Positions 19,949-30,081 of a stretch of 64,000 nt of DNA are shown here, one piece after another. The position numbers and the translations under genes were made by a program. This DNA is from Corinectria fuckeliana (Eukaryota; Ascomycota; Sordariomycetes; Hypocreales; Nectriaceae). Under the pieces are notes generated by a model. It searched no databases, was not told where the DNA came from, and saw only the letters and a list, made by a program, of their open reading frames with translations. Numbering within the stretch: the first letter of the stretch is position 1; each line of letters starts with the position of its first letter. The stretch lies in NCBI GenBank assembly GCA_019137255.1, contig WPDH01000135.1, forward strand, positions 248,001 through 312,000, written 5' to 3'.

Positions 19949-21247
19949 TCACACTTTGACCCTGAACGTAAATCCCACCTTTGCAGTTCTCGAGGCTAGC
20001 GCCATAAATGCACCAAGGAAGATAGAAGCAGCAGCAAACATCTGAGCTCCTAGATAATCCCCTTCGTCCCTCTTGATCAGTTCCCCGCAGATGGCTGGGC
20101 CGGTGAGATTAGCCATGCTGACGAAGCCTAGGATCATCCCTACTCGTGTTCCCGTTCGATTGGGGTCCGGCGTCATTGTCGTCGCGACTGCTGGGAAGAG
20201 AGCCTGCAGGGCCGCCGCAAGCAGCCCGTACACTACGGCGAAGGCGTACAGCCCGCCGCTGCTGTCGACGGCAGCCCAGCAGAACACGGGGAGGCTCGCT
20301 GCGAAGCTTATAGGGATCAGCATGCTGAGTGGGCCTGTCCAACGATCGGCGACAATGGTTGGGGCAATGCGTCCGACAATGCCAATTCCATTGAGGACCA
20401 TTAATAGGTAGATGGGCTCGTCGATGTCGATGCCGATCTGGTCGCGAGCAAAAGTCCCCAGGTAGAAAAAGGCAAAGTACAGACCCCAGAAGTTGAAGAA
20501 CATGCTCAGTGAGAAGAACACAAAGGGTAGCTCCCGGAAGGCGGAGGTATCTATCCACGGCCCGGTTTTGCGCGGCGGGAGACGCGGCTTGAACCAGATC
20601 AGACAAGGTAGATATGTCGCGAGCATGACGAAGCCCATGGCACGCAGTGTCCAGGGAAAGCCAACGTTGTCGTGGAAGAGCAACCAGTTGATGAGAACCG
20701 GGTATACAAGACCGCCCACCGCCGCGCCCGCAGCCGCAAGGCCCACGGCAAAGGCACGGTTCCGCTTGAAGTACTGAGACAAGATGGTCAAAGCCGGACA
20801 GAAAGTGCACCCGTTCCCGACGCCCACGCAGACAGCCTGCGCAAGCAAGATCTGCCAGTACGTCTTGGACAGCGACGTCATGAAAAGCCCGAGCACTTGC
20901 AGGAACACGCCGCAGGCAAACGTGATGCGGAAGTGGCCGGCATCTGTGATGCGCCCGGCGCCCACGCCCAGCGAGAAGAGGAGGAAGATCTGGACGCTCC
21001 CGATCCACGAGATTGCGGATTCCGACTGGTCGAGGGTCTGCGAGTAGTACTGCTGGAAGACGCCATAGCCGTTTGCGACGCCCCACGTGTTGAAGAAGAC
21101 GATGTGCGTGAGGAGGACTTGCACCCATGCTGTGATGCCGCCGTCGGGAGGGGGTTTGGCCATGAGGGATCCTAGGTTGTGTTGCATTGGCTGTTCAAGA
21201 TCCGTTGAGAGGCTGTCATCGTATTTCTTGTTCTTTGTGTGCCACAT
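19949..21247 (-). CDS. Monocarboxylate-transporter-like MFS permease
   Basis: Intronless, 432 residues, about 12 membrane segments. It starts with a short charged tail and the family signature KPPPDGGITAWVQV ('PPDGG..AW.qV', preceding TM1), then GVANGYGVFQQYYSQTLDQS. Other hallmarks are QAVCVGVGNGCTFCPALTIL, SQYFKRNRAFAVGLAAAGAA, GGLVYPV and a conserved RIAPTIVADR in the second half. The C-terminus lacks the long tail of animal MCTs. Fungal members (Mch-like) import or export small organic acids, riboflavin or cluster metabolites and are rarely assignable from sequence. No neighbouring enzyme indicates the substrate. The strong reverse-frame ORFs over this locus are codon shadows. Confidence 0.93.
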   Translation of the reverse strand: MWHTKNKKYDDSLSTDLEQPMQHNLGSLMAKPPPDGGITAWVQVLLTHIVFFNTWGVANGYGVFQQYYSQTLDQSESAISWIGSVQIFLLFSLGVGAGRITDAGHFRITFACGVFLQVLGLFMTSLSKTYWQILLAQAVCVGVGNGCTFCPALTILSQYFKRNRAFAVGLAAAGAAVGGLVYPVLINWLLFHDNVGFPWTLRAMGFVMLATYLPCLIWFKPRLPPRKTGPWIDTSAFRELPFVFFSLSMFFNFWGLYFAFFYLGTFARDQIGIDIDEPIYLLMVLNGIGIVGRIAPTIVADRWTGPLSMLIPISFAASLPVFCWAAVDSSGGLYAFAVVYGLLAAALQALFPAVATTMTPDPNRTGTRVGMILGFVSMANLTGPAICGELIKRDEGDYLGAQMFAAASIFLGAFMALASRTAKVGFTFRVKV

Positions 21248-22051
21248 TTGAGATGATGTGTTGATTGGATGGTGGTGTAGTTGAATGTGTTCAAAGAGAC
21301 CTGGTATTTATGGCTTACAAGGATGGTAAAGACACACTTGCCATAATATCAAAAATGTCTTCTGAACAACCAGACCTCATTATTTATATACCATTGAGTA
21401 GAAAGCCTTTGCTCTTTGCTAGCTGGGAACCCGTGGTGACGTTGTCGAGGTTCCCGTCCTTGCCGCTATTCCCGGTCTTACCGTTCTAGCCGTGATTCCC
21501 GCTATTGCCGCATCTCCCTCAACCCTCCGTCAGGTAAGCTGCACTATCTACGTCACTCTTTAGAAGTGCTCATTCTCTTACCCCGGCAAATCATCTCATG
21601 CAACTTATTCCGTACTTCTGCCTTCAGCCGCCGTTCTTCAGCCTCCTGGTTGGACCTGTTCATCTCGGTAGCTGCTTAGAAAGGGGGGATCCGGTCAAAC
21701 GGCCATCCAGTTTCTAAGATACCAAATCACTGCTGCACTGACAAGGGCAATTATCTGCAGGTGGCAGCATGAAGTGCGGTCATAGAGGGCAGCGGTGTGC
21801 GCCGGTGCAATTGTCAGCTCCAAGGAATTCGGAAGTGACAGGACGAGTGGAGGCGCAAAGAAGTCCGTGATAAGATTATAACACAATATGGCGTTACGAG
21901 AAAATCAATGAATTTGAAGAAGCATAGATTAGGACTCAATTTGTGGTAGCCATTCTTTATAATCTAGCCAAATAACATCCTCTCCCTTGCTGCAAGCTGT
22001 CTGAAATTGGCAAAAGGCGAACTACCTACGCAGATACGCGCCACCATTTTA
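21248..22051. other. Intergenic, no gene seen
   Basis: Upstream region of the MFS permease (TATTTATATACC near 21380 on the plus strand), then sequence with only short frames. Nothing supported. Confidence 0.5.
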
Positions 22052-22515
22052 CTAATTCCCCATTGACTTTTCGAGCCAGATGGTGGACTCGATACCCGTG
22101 GAGTCCAATGGGCGCCTCATCTCGCCGCCGGAGCCATCGGGCTTGACGGCTATGACAAGATCGGAGAAGCCAACCCCCCTCTCTTGCATGCGCTTCATGT
22201 CTTGTTCAGCCTCGGCAGCACGCACTACCACTGTGGAACGTGCAGATCCCTGGGACACACCAATGTCGAGGGCATGCGAGCTTTGCCCGGCGGAGTGGGT
22301 TGTATCGGTGATTGCAAAGTCGATCAGTCCCGGGGTCTTGGGCCCCCAGAACCTCATCGGCAAGTTCTCATCGTTCAGAGACGGTGGCATGTCGTACCAG
22401 TTGAAGAACTCCAGGTAGCTGCCATCAGCGAAGATGACTAGTTTGTTGCGAGATGGTTGGCCATCGTGGTAGCCTCCAGGGGTGACGGTGAAGTTGTCGG
22501 TGACCCAGGCGGGTA
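22052..22515 (-). pseudogene. 5'-truncated glyoxalase-like (VOC) fragment
   Basis: The minus-strand frame reads IPAWVTDNFTVTPGG, SRNKLVIFADGSYLEFFNW and MRFWGPKTPGLIDFAIT, then GVGFSDLVIAVKPDG and GIESTIWLEKSMGN before the stop. The 'L.DnF.vtpGG.H..G...NkLi.f.DG.YlEl' pattern and the 'kTPGliDfa' pattern are those of the fungal glyoxalase-like domain (PF13468-type). Roughly 150 residues are present, against about 250 expected. The N-terminal strand is missing upstream of about 22515, exactly where an unrelated plus-strand gene fragment begins. No start codon is in place. The function is lost or unknown. Confidence 0.6.
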
Positions 22516-22762
22516 TGAATCCGCGCCGGATTTGTTGTTCATCGCGACGGGTGGCAGGGGTTATTCATTCAAGAACCTCACCAATGTTGGCAAGTACGTC
22601 GTGCAGGCGCTGGAGGGAACGTTGGATACCAAATGGAAGGATTACTGGCGTTGGCGGCCAGATCGTGTTGGCCAGTTTCTGGAGAGGGAGCAGAGGAATG
22701 CGCGATTCAAGCATGGCTTGCGGGACTGTGAGGGATGGAAGCACATTGCTACACGGCTGTGA
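22515..22762 (+). pseudogene. 3' fragment of an FAD-dependent (sarcosine/fructosyl-amino-acid) oxidase
   Basis: The frame SAPDLLFIATGGRGYSFKNL continues with NVGKYVVQALEGTLDTKWKD, YWRWRPDR and a short tail to the stop. The 'L.iATGg.GH.FK..p.iG..v...l.G.ld' pattern is the C-terminal FAD-binding block of the monomeric sarcosine oxidase / fructosyl amino acid oxidase family, where the conserved His is here Tyr (RGYSF). Only about 80 of some 430 residues are present. The Rossmann GxGxxG start is absent upstream. It abuts the truncated glyoxalase-like fragment head-to-head. Confidence 0.6.
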
Positions 22763-24397
22763 TGATGATAACGAATAGTCCTCGGCGTTAACATCAGATC
22801 AGAGGACTGTCCTCTATCATTGCCTCCCTTGGTTATCCCGTCCCCGTCTTGAAACCAACTCCGTTATAGTCCATCTCGACTCCCATGTACGCTCCGTGGT
22901 TAACCTAAACAATTTACTAGGACGATAGCATAAGGATATCTTCTCCAGGACCCTCAGACCCATTAAAGTTGCTGAGTTGAGAGGACAGCGGCTAGCTTGG
23001 CCCTCGCCCCAGCCTTGGAAGGATCACCTTTCGATTTCTTCCCGGATCTGTGGAACCTAGCAGCCAAGTAAGAGGAGTAGTCTACACTAGTTGTGCTGCT
23101 TCGTCTGTCAGAGCGGTGTGGTAAGATGACGTGGCTATATTGATACACACAAGTCCGTAGAATATGCACGAGCGTTCACATTTGAGCAAGTATAGCCCAT
23201 CCTATACGTAGCTACGACATAACCCTGTGCTAGTAAAGTTATATGCATGAATTACCAAGGCATAGCGTCATTCCCTACCGCTATGCCGATCACGCGGGGA
23301 AAATAACCTCGGAAATGGGTGCCAACTTACAAATGAGCCCCTGTTTGCTCCCTCTCACACCTGGCTCGCACCTCTGGTAACTATTCTAGTAACTAAGCCA
23401 GCTGGATAGTCCTTCTACAACCCTCAAGGCGCCAGTCCTTTAACTGCGAGGCCTCCGGCGAGCACGCGGGGGATAATTGACGTACGAAAACCACCCGACT
23501 CAAGGTGGCCCAAGGGGGGTTGAAGCGACGTCGACCTGAGGGTTCGGAATAAGTCTAAGTACTTTATTCGGACGCATTGGAAGTTGTCAAGACTGACGGA
23601 GCAGGATATTGTGGGATCTGTTAAGGGAGAATCCACAGAGAACCCAAACCACCCGCGTATACACTGAGTGCGCAGCGCGAGGAGCAAAGCCCGCCACCGA
23701 CGATACGTCCCCAATGACGCAGCGCACCGCGACCAAATATTATACGGCGAAACCTGGTTGGATTAGTGGACGAAGTGCTGGCGGCTGCGCCGGCGTGGCT
23801 GTCATTCAGCGTCCTCGATCTGCAAGATATGGTCGGCCGCGTTTCGGAGACGATCCACGGTAACGGGAAGCCAGACCCGGAGTCGCGCCCGGGGTTACCG
23901 GTGTGCCGACGTGCTCTCACAGCTTCGTACGGGATCAGCAGAACATCATATGAGCATGACAGTTGACTACTAACATTGAACAGCCTCAAGTTGACAGACC
24001 ATACTTCATAGAGAAGTCGACCTTCTGTTGGAGGTCGAGCAGATCGGCAGTCAATAGTGAAGTAAGAAGGTGGTCCAATTCAGTAGCTAAGAGTCTGCCG
24101 CACACCAAAATACAACCTTTAGCTCTGATGTGTCTCGACTACACTACCCGAGTCTGGATCGTACAATTTCTCTCTGACGATGGCTTTGGGCGGCTTCGTT
24201 AGGCGAGAGGCAATGAAAGGTGGACCTATCGTTCTTTCTTTCTCCTCTCTCGAAATGATGGGCGCTCTTTCGGTGATTCGAGCATTGACCTGGGAGGACC
24301 CAACCTCTTTGATATCGTTTAGCGAGGCATATTGTGCTATACATTATTGTTAGGACTAGGTTTAATGGCTGTAAGTCTTGTCTGTCTTGGAACGAAC
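22763..24397. other. Gene-poor stretch
   Basis: Several frames of 60-120 codons overlap at 23420-23990 on both strands, none with a domain I recognise. A plus frame at 23766-23966 (DEVLAAAPAWLSFSVLDLQD) has a coding-like composition but no start context or partner exon. I see no supportable gene. Confidence 0.45.
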
Positions 24398-25120
24398 TTA
24401 CGATATTGCTTCACCCCCACTGTAGTCCGTATCGATTCTCTCGGTCATACTGCTGATCTCTGCTTTTAGTTCATCTGCCGCCTTGATTTCGCCATTCTCT
24501 TGAAGCCAATTCTGCTGTAGGACCATGACATCGATGCTTGTTGAAGGTCCGCGCCTGGATCTCCATGCCTCCAATTTCGTAGACAAGCCGATCAACATCG
24601 TGCTCTTTCAGACGTTACTGCTATCCACCTTCCAAACGCCGTGAGTGAAAGATGTCCCAATGTGCTGTTGAGCCAACGAAAAGATTCGTTCCGCAATTGA
24701 TATTGGCGGCGTGGCCGATCGACCGGATGGTAGTCCGACAGCGTGGGATACGGCGAGGGAGTGTCTGAGAGGGAAAGAAAGCTGCCAATTCTCGTCATTG
24801 TCTGCCGAAGCCTGGCGCGTAGCATTCGTGGTATTGGCGCGCCCCGCATCAGCAGCTTGGGAATTCTGGTCGTCGGCGTCTTGAGCATCGAGAGCTTGGA
24901 AAAAGCATTCGACGGCTCGGCTAGCTTCAGCAGCTTGGAGATGATTATCGTCGGCGCTTCGAGCGCCAGGAGCTTGGAAATGATGGTCATTCACCGGAGA
25001 AGCCAGCGATTGGTCCGCTACTGCAGACTGACGTGTGGGATGCTTATAGTTTCTCTTCCAAGAGGCCCGATGTCTGTTGTACTTTGTATCAAACTTCCAC
25101 TCTCGAAGTTTGTTCTTATA
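24398..25120 (-). pseudogene. Degenerate Clr5-domain protein with a 13-residue repeat
   Basis: From about 25120 the minus strand reads QYKNKLREWKFDTKYNRHRA, the second half of a Clr5 domain ('mYK.rlk.W...K'). The first half cannot be joined cleanly: RDHGHFA upstream is followed by a GTAATC donor, but no acceptor restores the frame. After the domain come four 13-residue repeats (24827-24982, see repeat entry), then AERIFSLAQQHIGTSFTHG, resembling the segment after Clr5 in longer fungal proteins. The frame stops at a TGA near 24608 and resumes in another frame as MVLQQNWLQENGEIKAADEL, a coiled-coil-like piece. Clr5 proteins are of unclear biochemical role. I treat it as broken; a missed intron could rescue part. 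Confidence 0.5.
24827..24982 (-). repeat. Four 39-bp imperfect tandem repeats in coding sequence
   Basis: On the minus strand the units encode HFQAPGARSADDN, HLQAAEASRAVEC, FFQALDAQDADDQ and NSQAADAGRANTT. They share x-x-Q-A-x-x-A-x-x-A at fixed spacing. DNA units start near AGCTTGGA/AGCAGCTTGG on the plus strand. The phase is preserved (39 bp = 13 codons), so the array arose while the frame was translated. Confidence 0.7.
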
Positions 25121-25601
25121 CTGTGTGATGTTGGTGCAACTATTAGAGAGTGCTCAAGACAAGAGCTCGTTTATTCCCGGACATGATTACCTGCGAAGTG
25201 TCCGTGGTCTCGACCCAAAATAACTATCACTTGACCTCACTCTTAGCTGGGCACATACTCACTCAAGCTATAATTCCACCATCTTATTATAATTCCGCTC
25301 TACTACAGGCTAAAGCGTCCTATAGACTAACTCACCATTTATAATATTGCTCTCTTTCGCCATACTCCTTTTAAAGCCTAGGCGTAGAGTGTTAGCTATA
25401 CTCTGAGGTTGAGGGCCTAGAAATGGGAATAAGAGCAGCACCGGGCTGCCGCTCAGCTAAAGGGGGGTGAGGTGAGGGGTGATCAGAGCTGATGGGGCTG
25501 ATGGGGCTGATGAATCAGCGAGCGAAAAGGCCATAAAAGCGGCCATCTGTGCTAGGTCATGGGTCGCTTGAGTTTCGTCTCAGGATACCTCGATAATTGC
25601 C
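25121..25601. other. Intergenic with GGGCTGAT triplication
   Basis: Promoter side of the Zn2Cys6 gene at 25602. A short direct repeat, GCTGATGG repeated three times, lies at about 25488-25515. No gene seen. Confidence 0.45.
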
Positions 25602-27284
25602 ATGTCCGCATTGCAGGGCCGCCAGCGTTCAAAGCTCGCCTGCGTGACATGTCGAGGCCTGAAGCGCAAGTGTGACGGCGCCCAGCCGTGCAGCACCTGT
25701 GTCCGCTTCGAATACGACTGCTGCTACCAGGGAGCATCCAGCAGTACCAAGAGAAAGCGTCCCGATCGGGATCCAGACGCATCTTCGCCGGCACAGACGA
25801 GTCCGCAGCCTCCCCGTAGCGAAAACGGGACATCGGCAACCACTTCGCAGAACCACATTCGCTCCTTGGAAGCCAACTCTGCACCTGCGTTTCTACGACG
25901 ACTGGCTCTGAGACTAGATCCGAAGAATGCCCCCAGGATGCATACCTTCGCCTGGAATGCCTTTCTCGGGGCACGGAAGACGGGGCACACGCCGGTTTTC
26001 CGACATATCCCGGACATGCTCTCTCAGACTGAAATGCAGCGTCTGGCAACCGTTTATTTCGAACAGGTTGATCCCATCTATGGCTTCGTCGACAGCCAAG
26101 ACGTCGAGCTACATATTGAAGACAGATGGACCAACGACAATTCCGGAGCGTCGCATGATACGTCGCATGATACTGTCTTATGCGGTATAGCCGCACTTGG
26201 ATACTTGTACTCACAAGTACAGCCCGTGGCGGTGGAACTCGACCTAGTAGAGTCTGCACGAACTGTTCTGGAGCAAGGGATATCGGAAATTCCGTCCGTT
26301 CCCAGCATCACGGCCTGGGTGCTCCGCGTCGTGTATCTGAGAGTGGCCGGGACCCATCACACGGCATGGATGGCCAGCTGCATCCTCATGCACATGGTAG
26401 AGGCCGCTGGCTTGCATTGCGAGCCATGTACCGAATCCCTTCTCCCGTCGCCGCGGGACGACGTCGACGCAGAACTTCGGAGGAGGCTCGTGGCCGTCGC
26501 ACAGCATCTCAACATCTGGATGTCGTTCGACATGGGCCGCTCGAGGGTCACGCTCTGCAACGCCACCGTCATCATGCCTTCTGCGCGGCCCGGGGATCAG
26601 ACGGTTGAGTTGATGGAACTCCTACCGTACTCGGCCGCACTTGATCCCGAGAAAGCACCAACCGTTTCCGAGCTGGAAACTGCTCTGTCCGCCGTCTTGA
26701 ACCGCGTTCATTCGAGCCCACCTTCGGTCATGGCCCAGTGCAACCTGGCACTCTGTCTATGCCGTCGACTGCAGTCGATGAATGCTTCCTTGACTGGACC
26801 TGTCCTTGACCAGATGCTCTCAATCACTTCCAAGGGCATCGAGTCGTCTCAGGCAATCTTAGAAGCCCGTGCTCCGTGGCATCATATGGCCAACGTACCT
26901 CTCCAGATTGTCTGCGTCTTACTCGCCATAGACACGCCCTCAACAATCTCCCAGCTCAAAGGCGCCATGCAGTGTCTCAGCAACGTCGCGGCGGTTTACT
27001 CTACAGATGCAACCCAGGAGGCGTTAAAGACTGCGTCTCTCCTGATTTTGTTGCATCAAAGGTGGAAGGAGAAGTGCGCCTCGGACCTGAGTGATATCCT
27101 GAAGCTCTATCCCATCGTTCCGCTTCATGAAACCAGGAATGACTACTCAATGGAGCAAGTGAACAATATCATGTGGCTAGATAATCTAGCCGGGGACCTG
27201 TCCAGTCTGAAGTACTCCGATATCGACCAAATTCTGCTTTCAGCGCTGTTTTCCGATACTAGTGGCAACCAGACCCTAGGTTAA
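25602..27284 (+). CDS. Zn2Cys6 transcription factor
   Basis: Intronless, 560 residues. The binuclear zinc cluster is at residues 14-42: CVTCRGLKRKC, then DGAQPCSTC and the last Cys in EYDC, spacing C-x2-C-x6-C-x5-C-x2-C-x6-C. A Ser/Pro-rich linker with KRKR follows. From residue 90 the regulatory middle region begins (SLEANSAPAFLRRLALRLDP, then HIPDMLSQTEMQRLATVYFE and QVDPIYGFVD), as in C6 regulators with a fungal-specific domain. A 12-bp duplication (CGTCGCATGATA twice, about 26148-26172) adds a SHDTSHDT repeat. The neighbours are a broken Clr5 gene and a membrane-protein pseudogene, so no target pathway can be inferred. Confidence 0.93.
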   Translation: MSALQGRQRSKLACVTCRGLKRKCDGAQPCSTCVRFEYDCCYQGASSSTKRKRPDRDPDASSPAQTSPQPPRSENGTSATTSQNHIRSLEANSAPAFLRRLALRLDPKNAPRMHTFAWNAFLGARKTGHTPVFRHIPDMLSQTEMQRLATVYFEQVDPIYGFVDSQDVELHIEDRWTNDNSGASHDTSHDTVLCGIAALGYLYSQVQPVAVELDLVESARTVLEQGISEIPSVPSITAWVLRVVYLRVAGTHHTAWMASCILMHMVEAAGLHCEPCTESLLPSPRDDVDAELRRRLVAVAQHLNIWMSFDMGRSRVTLCNATVIMPSARPGDQTVELMELLPYSAALDPEKAPTVSELETALSAVLNRVHSSPPSVMAQCNLALCLCRRLQSMNASLTGPVLDQMLSITSKGIESSQAILEARAPWHHMANVPLQIVCVLLAIDTPSTISQLKGAMQCLSNVAAVYSTDATQEALKTASLLILLHQRWKEKCASDLSDILKLYPIVPLHETRNDYSMEQVNNIMWLDNLAGDLSSLKYSDIDQILLSALFSDTSGNQTLG

Positions 27285-27614
27285 TATAAGTAGGCCAGTC
27301 TACAAATAGTTCGTGTTGGGGTGGTTAACTTGGCCGAAGTGAACGAAGAGGCAATCGCTCTCTTTGCCATAGCCAGCCGCGGCTAGATGGGATCTTCATG
27401 CAGATCCCAGAAGCAGCGAGCAACAGTACCTAGCACTGAGCATCCTTGGGAGAAGAAATGAATCCAAGAGCAATACTATTTATAACACCACTACAAAACC
27501 AAGAACGCCGCATAGCAGCATCACCATGAATATGGGTCAAGGCAGCCTCCTTCGGAGTGACACGCATTTGAACCTCATGGATTACCTAGAAGGCAGTTAC
27601 TCTGCATTTCAACA
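27285..27614. other. Tail-to-tail spacer
   Basis: About 330 bases between the stop of the Zn2Cys6 gene and the stop of the membrane-protein pseudogene. No gene seen. Confidence 0.5.
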
Positions 27615-28698
27615 CTATTCATAGACGGTGCCATCAGTGACGCTGAGAGATTCCTCTCCCTCCGTCAACGCGCGTCGAAAGTTATCCGGGTACTTCACAT
27701 ACATAGATACCAGCCCTCCAGCCCCAATGATCAAGGGGATGAGTTGTTCAGGGGAATCAAGAATATAGGCACCCTGGACGCGATTCCAGGAGAGTCTCAG
27801 CTCAATCGCGGTGACTACCCACGACAACCTCTACAACGAAAACTAGCAGGTCACCCTGCTGCCTGTTACGTCCCTGTGCATAGCGTTAGCGTCAAGACGA
27901 ATAAGCGCAAGGACATGTGAGAAACATACTCGTCCCAGACCATGTATCCAGGGAGAAATAGATCCAAGAATGGCATAACCGTCACAGAAGTGATTAGTAG
28001 CTGCACTGCCGACACCATGGATCCCACCATCATTCTCATAATGCTGATTGAGGCAGTAGTCATCACCGGTAGAAAGCCCATCAATGTCGTCTTGCATAGG
28101 AGTCGCGGGTAGTACGTATCCATTCCCGACGCCCAAAACCACAGCATGTGGCCAAAGATGACTATGAGCAGGACTTGGCAGCTCATGTACAGCCGGTAGA
28201 ACCACGCTGATGCCACTTGCGCAATCCAAGGCTTGTCGACAAGGGTGCCTCCGAAGAACATGTAGCAAAAGAGTACAAGCTCCATGTCTAGGATGCAGCG
28301 TACATGGAACAGACTAGGGCGAGTTAAAACAACAAGGCTGTATGTGCCTCACGGTACTGGATGGGCAGCTGGTAGGCAAAGACCGCCAATCAGTGGAGGT
28401 ACAGACCAAGACGTATTCCCAGGCCATAGGCAACCGTGTTCGCCTCGGAACTAGTGACGCAGTCGGCTGCTTAGAGGGGGTTGCCGACACTCGACGAGGT
28501 TTGAAGGCGGCTCGGGCAGTGGGAAAGGGCGGCGTTGGACCATTTGGCAACCAGGGAGACAAAGTCAGGGCCAATCTCAAACATGACCATGGCTAGAGCC
28601 CAGAGGCTGAACTGGATCGGGCAGGCCAGTAATGGGAGAGCAGGAGGTGGGGGGACAAGAGGTGGAGGAGCATGAAGTTGGTCGATTTTCTTGTTCAT
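27615..28698 (-). pseudogene. Polytopic membrane protein with two in-frame stops
   Basis: The frame starts at ATG 28698 with a Pro-rich N-terminus (PPPLVPPPPALPLLACP) and AKWSNAALSHC. It reaches TAA at 28471-28473, continues in the same frame as ADCVTSSEANTVAYGLGIRL, and meets TGA at 28390-28392. A GTGAGG...CCTAG intron (about 28299-28360) then joins the next exon, MELVLFCYMFFGGTLVDKP, with several membrane helices (RLYMSCQVLLIVIFGHMLWF). The last exon, ending at 27615, carries IELRLSWNRVQGAYILDSPE then QLIPLIIGAGGLVSM. This 'anTvAYGlGiRlG.Yl.wla' and 'iELtl.WN.v.Gvy' layout is a fungal integral-membrane family of unknown function. Because reading resumes in frame after each stop, two nonsense mutations are the simplest explanation. 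Confidence 0.7.
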
Positions 28699-30081
28699 TG
28701 TTGGCCTAGTTCGTTGGTAGTTCGTTGGTTTGTGCGATATGTGGATGAAGTGGGAGAAATCATCTTCATGGAATGGCAAGAGACAACCTGGTGAAACCTC
28801 GGAGACCATAGGCTCGCTAAAACGAAGAAGTCGAGAACGACAACACAGCTTAACTCTGTCGATTTCCTCCAGGTCAAGTCCATTCCTTGCCTGTAGGTAA
28901 ATTTGTCCTCGAGGAGAAACTCTCCAGGTTTTCATTGGCAGTAGGTTAGGGGAAATACCGACCAGTAATTTCCCCGACCAGATACATCACATCTGAGCAG
29001 CAAACAAGTGACTGTTCATTCTCGGCCAATCCCTACTCCACGAAGAAAAATAGTAACAGCAGAACCCGTTCCGCCGCCGGGGCTTGTTCCTGAAAGGGAG
29101 AACTTGACCTGTAGAAGTTCCTTCATGCCTTGTTTTGCCAAACATGCAAAGCCGCTAGTGTCCATACATGAAACTCCTCAGATCTGAGATATCATAGTTC
29201 AGTGGGCCGAGTAATTCAAATTCATACTTGCTCATGTTTCAGTGGCCACTCATGCTGTACAGATCCGTCAGCAGTTTAAAACACATTCTTCAAAAGTGTG
29301 CATGAATCTGATACTCACCTTGCGGAATTCTTTGGGCTTAAGATTATTGGAGTTCATGTATGGGAGATGCCTATTGTAGATTTCCAGGAGGAAGCCTATG
29401 TGAGTTGGATATCTGGCATTCCCCATGGCCATGAGACTTCCTGCTCACTCATAGGGATAGTCTAGCTTAAACTCGCGCAGATCATCGCCTAAGTCACTCT
29501 TGTCTGGTGTAGATCACCAATCACTCCTCACATATCCTGATGTCATCCTTAGCCTAGGAATGATTATTGTGTAAAGCTAATGAAGAGGGCATTCCTTATC
29601 CTGACGACACCATGAGCGTGCCACGTAGCGGCACATGTCACTAAATTGGGTATAGTCTCTTGGCAAGACGGCTGGTGAATCCCTAGTGCTGATGTGAGTT
29701 CTGGCTTAGCTCAACACCTGAAAATGACTGTTCTCCACTAGAAGACTTGTATTTATCACGATAGTAGATAGTCTATAGATTGTACTAATAATAAGTTCAA
29801 GAATATGTTAAATGCCCGGACACACTCTGCTTAGCACCTCCCCTATCTGAACTGTTGATCCCCCTTATTAAAGCTTATTCTGGGCCTGTAATTAGAGATG
29901 TAGACAGTTAGGTAGGCGCCCTTTGTCCTATATAAAGGAACGCACCGGCGTTAAACAATACAACAACAACAACAACACTCTGCTTAGCTTGACAGTACAC
30001 TACTCGTATCCTCAGTTTTTCCTTATCTATTTCAACGAACCGGAAACCATCTGAATCAATTATTCCTTGTTTGAATTCACA
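28699..30081. other. Intergenic, about 1.4 kb
   Basis: No gene supported. The right end is the promoter of the sulfotransferase-like gene, with a TATA box (listed) and a (CAA)n leader repeat at about 29959-29978. Confidence 0.5.
29928..29938 (+). promoter_or_regulatory. TATA box of the first sulfotransferase-like gene
   Basis: CTATATAAAGG lies about 150 bases upstream of ATG 30082. It is followed by a CAACAACAAC-rich leader and a CT-rich stretch, a typical fungal core promoter arrangement. Confidence 0.6.

Noticed and set aside
20109..21128. 339-codon Arg/His-rich minus frame
   Set aside because: Out-of-frame shadow of the monocarboxylate-type transporter; composition is typical of a shifted frame in GC-rich coding DNA.
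23424..23989. Overlapping frames on both strands
   Set aside because: Neither strand shows a recognisable domain or splice structure; no basis to choose one.
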